In this document: positions 57,850 through 64,000 of the stretch, piece after piece
How the letters are laid out: each line of letters opens with the position of its first letter
Position numbering within the stretch: position 1 is the first letter of the stretch
Source of the DNA: Stentor roeselii
Lineage: Eukaryota > Ciliophora > Heterotrichea > Heterotrichida > Stentoridae
DNA length: 64,000 nt
Assembly (NCBI GenBank): GCA_006503475.1
Contig: RSEH01000024.1
Coordinates: 153,244 to 217,243 of the forward strand
Reading direction: 5' to 3'
Position numbers and translations under genes: made by a program
Notes under the pieces: model-generated
Told to the model about the DNA's origin: nothing
The model's database searches: none
The model's input: only the letters and a program-made list of their open reading frames with translations

Positions 57850-59166
57850 ATGGAAACTGACTTTGACTTCAGTGTTGTTGTTATTGGAATGAGCGGATCA
57901 GGAAAATCTGCATTTCTGAATGCTCTGAAAAACTATTTGGAAGATCGTTCTCCTGAAAATTTTATTAACGCCTTTGATTCAAATTCTAGAACTATTGATA
58001 TTGAAAAAAAACTTAAATCCGAAATAGTGATCTCTCAACATAATGGCAAAAAATATTTACTTATAGATACTCCTGGATTATGCGATACAAGCGGAAATCT
58101 CATAAGTAAAGAAGAAAACGCAAAGATTATACTGAACAATCTTAGAAACCTTAAATATATAAATGCAATTATATATGTTAATAATAGCACCATATGTAAA
58201 GTTAATAAAGAATTTCGAGAAGCTGCCTTATTAATGCTAAAATTTTTGGTTGCTGATGTTAGAAAAATAACTTATTCAGTATTTACTTTTAGTTCAAATC
58301 AGCTATTTATGGAGGATGAAGATGTAGAAAAAGATATTAAAAAAGTAGAGAAGATCTTAAAATTTAAAACAAATCCCGAAAACATAGTTAAAATAAACAA
58401 TATCTTCTTCAATTTATCACAAGAAAAAATAATGAATTATTTAAAAGTAGTTACTATGAAATGGAATGAATTTAAAGAACAAAAAATAGCTACTATATTG
58501 CAATTGATAGAAAGAGAAAGAGTGGAAACTAATCAATATGAATTATTCGAGGAGTTTATTTATTCAATAATGGAAAATATTACTAATTGTGCCAGGAACT
58601 ATTATAATCAAAATTGTGTCAAGAATCAGAATTTAATTACTAGTAATTTTACAAGTGCAGAAACTGATAAATCAGAAGAGGAGGAGACAGTTCAAAAGCG
58701 TCTCATAGATACTCCTGGGAAAAAAAATTATTATTGTAGACGTTGTGAAAGAAATTGCTGTGAAAATATTGGATTATTTGGTGGATTTAAGTCAGCAATA
58801 TTAAAGGCTCTTAAATCTAAATGTGAGATATGCAAATGTAAAAATGCGTTTCATATTATTGGATATAAAGCATTTAGTGAAATTACTGAAGATTTAATTG
58901 AAGTCAAAGAAAATAATGAGAAAATTCTTACCCAAGTATATTTAGATCCCGAAACAATAAATAATATTATTTATAATACTGCAGAAAGTATAAATGAGAT
59001 AGAAAAAATTATCCCAGAATACTCAGTTAGAGATATTATTTCTGAAATCAAATCAATTAGTTTAGAAGAAGTGCAAAATCACCAAGAAAATTCATTATCT
59101 TATGAACAAGTGATTATCGATGTAATCAATCAACTCGAAAATTTTCTTATCAGCAAAATTAGTTAA
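57850..59166 (+). CDS. AIG1/GIMAP-like GTPase with Cys-rich zinc motif, copy 1
   Basis: 438 aa. Septin/AIG1-type GTPase: G1 GMSGSGKS preceded by hydrophobic VVVIG, G3 DTPGLCD, and the linking helices of the AIG1 class (NLRNLKYINAIIYVNNST). The G4 motif is not canonical (FSSNQLF). From about 293 a Cys-rich region: CRRCERNCC ... CEICKC ... H, likely a zinc site; many fish, mollusc and protist AIG1-like proteins carry such a region after the G domain. C-terminal helices follow. Codon use is more AT-rich than in the genes before 50 kb. Likely a membrane or immunity-type GTPase; role unknown. Confidence 0.8.
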   Translation: METDFDFSVVVIGMSGSGKSAFLNALKNYLEDRSPENFINAFDSNSRTIDIEKKLKSEIVISQHNGKKYLLIDTPGLCDTSGNLISKEENAKIILNNLRNLKYINAIIYVNNSTICKVNKEFREAALLMLKFLVADVRKITYSVFTFSSNQLFMEDEDVEKDIKKVEKILKFKTNPENIVKINNIFFNLSQEKIMNYLKVVTMKWNEFKEQKIATILQLIERERVETNQYELFEEFIYSIMENITNCARNYYNQNCVKNQNLITSNFTSAETDKSEEEETVQKRLIDTPGKKNYYCRRCERNCCENIGLFGGFKSAILKALKSKCEICKCKNAFHIIGYKAFSEITEDLIEVKENNEKILTQVYLDPETINNIIYNTAESINEIEKIIPEYSVRDIISEIKSISLEEVQNHQENSLSYEQVIIDVINQLENFLISKIS

Positions 59167-59209
59167 AAATTGATAAACACAAAATAAAGGTTTTATTTTA
59201 TAATTCTTT

Positions 59210-59226
59210 GAATATTCTATATTTTA
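59210..59226 (+). promoter_or_regulatory. Conserved upstream element, copy a
   Basis: GAATATTCTATATTTTA, 23 bp before the ATG of the broken GTPase copy at 59250. The identical 17-mer recurs at 59612 and nearly so at 60185. Confidence 0.5.
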
Positions 59227-59249
59227 GATAAAAATTTAAGTTAATTATA

Positions 59250-59330
59250 ATGGAAAGAAGTATGTTTAAGATGAGGTTTGATTATTTTGCTATCCCTTTA
59301 GGATTATCTGATATTTTTATTCGATAAATT
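59250..59330 (+). pseudogene. AIG1-like GTPase relic (5' end)
   Basis: Reads MERSMFKMRFDYFAIPLGLS then degenerates and stops. Compares directly with the intact copy 2 start MERMPNYDFCAIVLGLSG. The P-loop Gly/Lys is lost. Nothing of the rest of the gene is recognisable downstream. Confidence 0.7.
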
Positions 59331-59611
59331 ATTTGCTTTGAGTAACCTTACTCTAGCAATACTGATCACTAGATTATTTTAAAGTCAAGAGCAATAATAA
59401 AGCAAAATATGACCCTTGATAAATTATCAAGCCTTGAAACTAAGCACGAAAAAATGGAATTAAAGGCTATAAAATATTTAAAGTTTATAAAATCGATTGC
59501 TCTAATTCTTAAATATTCAATTGGGTAAGGTTCAGACTCTTATCAAATGTGAATATTCCTCAATAATGAATATAGTAATAGAGACATAATTAGAAGAATT
59601 TTTTAAAATTT

Positions 59612-59628
59612 GAATATTCTATATTTTA
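59612..59628 (+). promoter_or_regulatory. Conserved upstream element, copy b
   Basis: GAATATTCTATATTTTA, identical to copy a; about 50 bp before the second broken GTPase start. Confidence 0.5.
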
Positions 59629-59674
59629 AAAAAATATGTATAAAGTTATAAATATATAAATATATCTTACATAC

Positions 59675-59800
59675 CTTCTCATGATTACTATGCTATAGTT
59701 TTAGGTTTATCAGGTTCTGGAAAATCCTCTTTACTTTGCACTTAGTATAATTATCTAAAAGATTAGGACATATATTTCAGAAATTTCTAAATACAAATAT
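59675..59800 (+). pseudogene. AIG1-like GTPase relic with intact P-loop
   Basis: Reads HDYYAIVLGLSGSGKSSLL then CT* YNYLKD* DIYFRNF, parallel to copy 2 (DFCAIVLGLSGHGKSALL, YNYLSGN). The P-loop GLSGSGKS is still perfect although two stops follow within 20 codons, so decay is recent or the fragment was copied. No clear ATG. Confidence 0.75.
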
Positions 59801-60184
59801 AGGAAAATTAAAGAAATGCTTGATTGCATTATTAATGATGACTATTTTAGTTTAGATTAATAAATTTGATTCTAAATATGTTTTTAAAGTTCAACTAAAT
59901 GTTAAATTCGCTTAAATGAAGTCTAAACTAACTAAAAAAGTCATTTGATTATTAGAATAGGTACTTATTATTATTTGTATTATAATTCTATAAAGTTTTG
60001 TAAACAATTTCTTATCCAGGATTAATCTATATTTTTGTAAAAAATATAATATAATTATAAAGGTATAGATATGTTATCGATTTTTTCATATTAAAATCCA
60101 CACATTAATAATTATATCATTGAAGTATTCACAGCGGAACTTATGCTTATTAGTATCATAAATACATTGTTAATAGTTCTCTAT

Positions 60185-60200
60185 GATTATTCTATATTTT
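60185..60200 (+). promoter_or_regulatory. Conserved upstream element, copy c
   Basis: GATTATTCTATATTTT, 15 bp before the ATG of intact GTPase copy 2; matches copies a and b at all but one position over its length. Confidence 0.5.
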
Positions 60201-60215
60201 TTGTAATAATAAATA

Positions 60216-61421
60216 ATGGAAAGAATGCCGAATTATGATTTCTGTGCTATAGTTTTGGGCCTATCTGGCCATGGAAAATCTGCACTACTTAATTCTTTGT
60301 ATAACTACCTCAGTGGGAACTCTCCAGGAAATTTTGAGAATCCTTTTCTTGTTAGTGGAGGATCAGAGAGTTGTACCAAAGCAGTTGAATATTTTTCTAT
60401 TAAGAGTATCCACGACCAAAGAACATATCTCTTCATAGATACTCCAGGCTTTGATGATACGGAAGGAACTGTATCAAGAGAAAATGAAACCTTAAGAGAT
60501 ATAAAACAAAATTTAAACAAAATAAAAAAAATCAATGCTGTGATTTATGTTAAAAATATTACAGTAAATAGACAAAATGAATCATTCAGAAAAGCTTCAT
60601 CTTTGATACTTAGAGTTTTAAATAATGATATCAAAGAAATATCAATTGCAGTACTAACAAATACGGATAAAATTTATGATATTTTATGTGATTCTGATGA
60701 GGGAAATGGTAGATATATCAATCCATTATTTGAACAGACAAAAATTATGTTTGATGAACGTAGGATTTTCTGTGTTGACAATAAAATTCATAATTATACA
60801 AAGAGTCAAATACAAAGCAATGCGACTAGGTTTAATCAATATTGGAATTCATTTTGTCCTGAATTAAGCCCTATTATAGAATCAATCAAGCAAAAAGAAA
60901 TTCAAAATACAAGGGCACATCAAATTAATGAATTTGAACTACGAATATTAAATAAAATTAATGAAACTGAATCAATGATTAAAATTATTGAAGGAACTAC
61001 ACGTGGGTATGGTAAAAAAAAATCCAACAACCTTCATTATATTTGTAATGAATGCTTCAAAACTTGTATCAATAATCCTGGTAGAGTAAAAAGGTTTATT
61101 TTATCAATAAAAACATTCTTTAAGAGGAGTTGTGATGAATGCAATCATAAGTGCAATAATCATCAAAGTGATTATTATTATTGGGAATTAGAATATAAAT
61201 TCAATAATACTCAGAAATCAAAGAGTTTTGTAAAACAAAATAAAAGTGAACTAAGAAATTATTATGAAGAATTAAAATGTGAAATAAAAATATTGAAACA
61301 TATAGAGCCGGATTATGATATAATGAGTTATATTTTAGACCTTTCTTTTGATAAGAAAGGAAAAATTTATGAGTTTATTCAAAACATCCTGGACGATAAA
61401 CCATATCCATATAAGAATTAA
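60216..61421 (+). CDS. AIG1/GIMAP-like GTPase with Cys-rich zinc motif, copy 2
   Basis: 401 aa. G1 LGLSGHGKSALL, G3 DTPGFDDTEGT, a G4-like TNTDK, and AIG1-type helices (NLNKIKKINAVIYVKN). From about 274 the Cys region CNECFKTC ... CDECNHKC ... H precedes YYYWELEYKF; spacing differs from copy 1 but the two CxxC pairs are kept. C-terminal helices end near DDKPYPYKN. Compared with copy 1, conservation is in the G domain and the Cys pairs, so both are probably under selection. Family roles elsewhere include membrane association and innate defence; in ciliates unknown. Confidence 0.8.
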   Translation: MERMPNYDFCAIVLGLSGHGKSALLNSLYNYLSGNSPGNFENPFLVSGGSESCTKAVEYFSIKSIHDQRTYLFIDTPGFDDTEGTVSRENETLRDIKQNLNKIKKINAVIYVKNITVNRQNESFRKASSLILRVLNNDIKEISIAVLTNTDKIYDILCDSDEGNGRYINPLFEQTKIMFDERRIFCVDNKIHNYTKSQIQSNATRFNQYWNSFCPELSPIIESIKQKEIQNTRAHQINEFELRILNKINETESMIKIIEGTTRGYGKKKSNNLHYICNECFKTCINNPGRVKRFILSIKTFFKRSCDECNHKCNNHQSDYYYWELEYKFNNTQKSKSFVKQNKSELRNYYEELKCEIKILKHIEPDYDIMSYILDLSFDKKGKIYEFIQNILDDKPYPYKN

Positions 61422-63329
61422 TAGAATTATTAGAATTAATAGAGTTATTTTAATTTTAAATATGCAATATTTTGATGAATCAACCAAAAACTTGAATTTG
61501 GTCTATTAAGACGGCTACTTAACTAGAAGAATTGATAAAAATTTCGAATATTATAGATATTAAATAGCATATATTTTATACCTGTCTCACAATTTAATAT
61601 ATAAACATGAATTGATTATCATCTTGATAGGAAGTCTTGATAATTTCTGAGCTTAAAATTCACAATAGATTAAAAATTACCAATCATAACTATGCAGGCG
61701 AACTAATAAGGACTTTTAGGTTATATTGATATATATTTAAAATAAAGACTATTCTGAGTGCGATCTTTTAGATTTATTTATGAATATGATGAACATTTAA
61801 AACATAGAGGACTAAGAGAACTATATAATTAAGCCTATCTAAACTATCTTAAATGCAATCCGTATATTTAAAAATCATTAAAACTTCAATAGTAAATTAT
61901 TTAAAGACAGTTAGTTGATAATAGTTGGTATATCTAATTAACCTTTTCGATTATAGTAAATTTTATGAAATATAAAAATGTAAAAAACAATCTACTAAAG
62001 CCAGAAAGATCAGATCGTTCCCATAAGTTTATTACAAACATTATTAAACTTTATTGGTTTTTTAGAAAATTTTATTTCTATGAAGATTTTTCATATAAAA
62101 AGAGTTAATAAACGAAAATGAAGCAATTGGAGTATCTACAAAATGACTTGGATATTGATAATTAAGGTTTTTATTATAATCAACTAAAGCAAATACTTAA
62201 AAATTTTAGACATAATCAACCGAAAAATTAATAAAGACCATATTTGTCTGGAGTGATTATCATAATTATGCTATTCGAGCTGAAAACACGATAGAACTTC
62301 ATAATAATTAAATATAAGGAAAATATAATTATTATTATACAGAATTAAGTCATTCAAGCTCAAATAAGTTTCTTAAAATCAAGAAAATATTTTAAATATA
62401 CTTAAAATCCATTGATAGTAAAAAAAGAATCAAAATCTATCAAGTTTTAAGTTGGTAAAGTAAATTTTATTACCAAATTTACAAAATTTAATATAAATCT
62501 AGTAACTTATTGAGTTCTGTTAAAGTTACAATGTTTTTTAAGACATGTTGTGTAAACCTGCTATCATTCTAATTTTTTCATATACCCTCCTCATTTCATT
62601 CTATTATCACATACTCTCTACCTTATGATTCATACCTATCGTTTTTTATGTAATAGTTTTTTTAAATGGATGGGAAATAAAGTGAAAACTTACATTTAAA
62701 ACTTGAAAAGGGGTAGTCATCCCACCTAGGATTTTAACACTTTTGTTTTTATTTTTGCTTATTATACTGGAAAAGGTGGAGTCGTCATAACACCCCAAGT
62801 TTATTAATACTATAAAAGATTTGCTTAAAAGAAAAATTTTTAAAAGACTAAGTTGTTTAAAAATAAGAGAGTATTAGAGAATTAAATATATGAAGAAAGA
62901 GATGAACTAAGATTCTATTAGTTTATTTTTTTTATTTAATATTGATCACCAGAATCAATTGTTTATGGAAAAAATGGAAGATAGATAGATTGAAGGAATG
63001 AGAGAGACTGGAATGTTTTAACAAAAAGTTATGAGACTGAAATAAATATAAAGGCTGAAGAATGTATATAGAAACTGAAGAGATCAGATATAATTTAAAC
63101 TTTTGCAAAGGATGAAGTACTAACCTGAAGAAATATATTGAAGGGATGTTTTAGCAAAAAAAAAATTAGAGAAAGAGTGATGAGAAAGAGAGACTGAAAT
63201 TATTAGATTAATTAAATAAATGAGAAAGACACTGAAGAAATAATTGAGACTTTAGGGATGAGAGGTACTCAGAAATAAACTTTGATTAAATATAAAATAA
63301 AGATTTGAAAGCGAAATCTCAGACCTGAT
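61422..63329. other. AT-rich region with possible GTPase relic
   Basis: No intact gene. Near 62320-62390 the frame KYNYYYTELSHSSSNKFLKI resembles the segment after the zinc motif of GTPase copy 2 (DYYYWELEYKFNNTQKSK), so a further dead copy may lie at about 61950-62450. Near 61770-61850 YDEHLKHRGLRELYN also looks formerly coding. After 62500 only purine-rich, AT-rich sequence is seen. Confidence 0.35.
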
Positions 63330-63907
63330 GACTTCAATAAACGAACTCATCGGAGTCTTAATAACAGCTGCGATATGGGTAAGTGGTTAGTCATCTGATC
63401 ATTCGACTGTAAAACACAATAAACTGTAAGGAATTTTCCCAGGCAAGAGCCAAGACATCTGGAAGTGTAACTGGGAAGTAATTCTCTGCCACCTGCCAGA
63501 AAACTTGAAGTCATTGAGAGCCCAAGAAGTAGTCGCAGCTGTAATTCTCATTGAAAAAGATGATCCTTCAAAAAGGATCCAAAAAGTTCTGAAACGTAAG
63601 GTTTCAAAGGCAAATATCTCAAAAAACCCTCAGAAGTCTCAAGTCAGTCACCAAGGCCCTAGACGAAACACGACTCAAGGCCTCAGCAAAAAGGAAGTCA
63701 GCAAATAGGTAAAATCAAATTTGAAACTGGTTTTTCATGTTGCAGGTGATTCTTTCAAACCTGTTCTTACAGGAATTCTTTAACGCATGCGGATGGGGAT
63801 CTCTCTCAGTTATCAACAGACTGGAAGGTTACGCTAAGTTAGTTCATGGGGTTCATAAGAACCCAAAAACACTTCTTATTCATATTTTCTTCCATTTTAA
63901 ATCTTAG
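63330..63907 (+). pseudogene. Unidentified relic before right edge
   Basis: Plus-strand pieces in two frames: about 63334-63708 (GKSQDIWKCNWEVILCHLPE, NLKSLRAQEVVAAVILIEKD, then a basic tail ending EVSK*), and 63743-63907 (QVILSNLFLQEFFNACGWG, SLSVINRLEGYAKLVHGVHK, ending in a TAG). Stops at 63390 and 63426 interrupt the first. Codon use is less AT-biased than the surroundings, supporting former coding function. Family unknown. Confidence 0.4.
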
Positions 63908-63933
63908 AATTGTAGAACTTTGATTATAATAAA

Positions 63934-64000
63934 ATGAAATGTCAAGTCTGCTCAACCCAAGCTTTCTTCATCTGTCACTGCTCCAATGCTTATATGTGTA
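63934..64000 (+). CDS. Zinc-finger protein, 5' end only
   Basis: ATG at 63934 begins MKCQVCSTQAFFICHCSNAY, running off the window after 22 codons. The spacing C-x2-C-x7-C-x-C resembles the fingers of the genes at 25632 (MEKCEICNRQHFCFICVC) and 8911. Partial by truncation of the window, so downstream domains are unknown. Confidence 0.6.
   Translation, partial: MKCQVCSTQAFFICHCSNAYMC

Larger units (their letters stand above)
59167..60215. other. Spacer containing broken GTPase copies
   Basis: About 1 kb without intact genes. It contains two recognisable dead GTPase starts (59250 and 59670) and two copies of the GAATATTCTATATTTTA element. The rest is AT-rich with frequent stops. Confidence 0.7.

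Noticed and set aside
63365-63450. tRNA-like D-arm (GGGTAAGTGGTTAGTCA) and an anticodon-like CGACTGTAAAAC
   Set aside because: No T-arm with a GTTCRA box at the right distance and no closing acceptor stem, so not called as a tRNA.
1-64000. Reassigned stop codons (as in other ciliates)
   Set aside because: TAA, TAG and TGA each end well-supported genes, and no recognised conserved protein needs read-through of a stop outside a 15-nt intron.
50342-64000. Transposon or viral insertion as the source of the decayed region
   Set aside because: No transposase, integrase, reverse transcriptase, terminal repeats or capsid-like sequence could be recognised; identifiable relics are host-type genes.

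Overview
The window looks like macronuclear DNA of a heterotrich ciliate, most likely Stentor or a close relative. The long reading frames end in TAA, TAG and TGA with no sign of a reassigned stop. The DNA is AT-rich and genes are packed with gaps often of 10-50 bp. Six genes read through only after removing introns of exactly 15 nt (seven introns, all GTA...AG). Gene content is typical of a ciliate: kinesin-2, centrin-like EF-hand protein, CDPK, formin, FYVE proteins and a WD40-channel fusion. The species assignment is inference; no rRNA or other marker gene is present.

Layout. 1-7.5 kb: a giant WD40/ion-channel fusion, then a tandem pair of DJ-1/PfpI genes. 7.5-10.2 kb: a sparse stretch with one zinc-finger gene and degraded coding remnants. 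10.2-50.3 kb: a dense housekeeping block of about 33 genes on both strands, covering signalling (CDPK, PP2C, PH/papain-like, LRR), trafficking (two FYVE proteins, a COPI-associated membrane protein, a GOST-type 7TM protein), ubiquitin/SUMO (UEV, UBA2), the 9-1-1 clamp (HUS1-like), copper import (Ctr), cytoskeleton (formin, kinesin-2, CH-repeat protein, centrin-like), a GTPBP1-type GTPase, an MKT1-like protein and a CcmH-like protein. Several convergent pairs share bases of their stop codons, and several divergent pairs have start codons only 17-46 bp apart.

50.3-57.8 kb is a gene graveyard. Reading all frames, I can recognise a nearly full-length dead copy of the intraflagellar transport gene IFT52, a dead gamma-SNAP gene, an ankyrin-repeat relic, a relic with an HELCH metallopeptidase-like motif and unidentified fragments. 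57.8-62.5 kb holds two intact AIG1/GIMAP-like GTPases that carry a Cys-rich putative zinc motif, plus at least two broken copies; three of these copies share a conserved upstream AT element. 62.5-64 kb is AT-rich with another unidentified relic, and the first 22 codons of a zinc-finger gene run off the right edge.

The contrast between the intact, compact block and the decayed 3' third is the main structural feature. No rRNA, convincing tRNA, CRISPR array or intact transposon was found.
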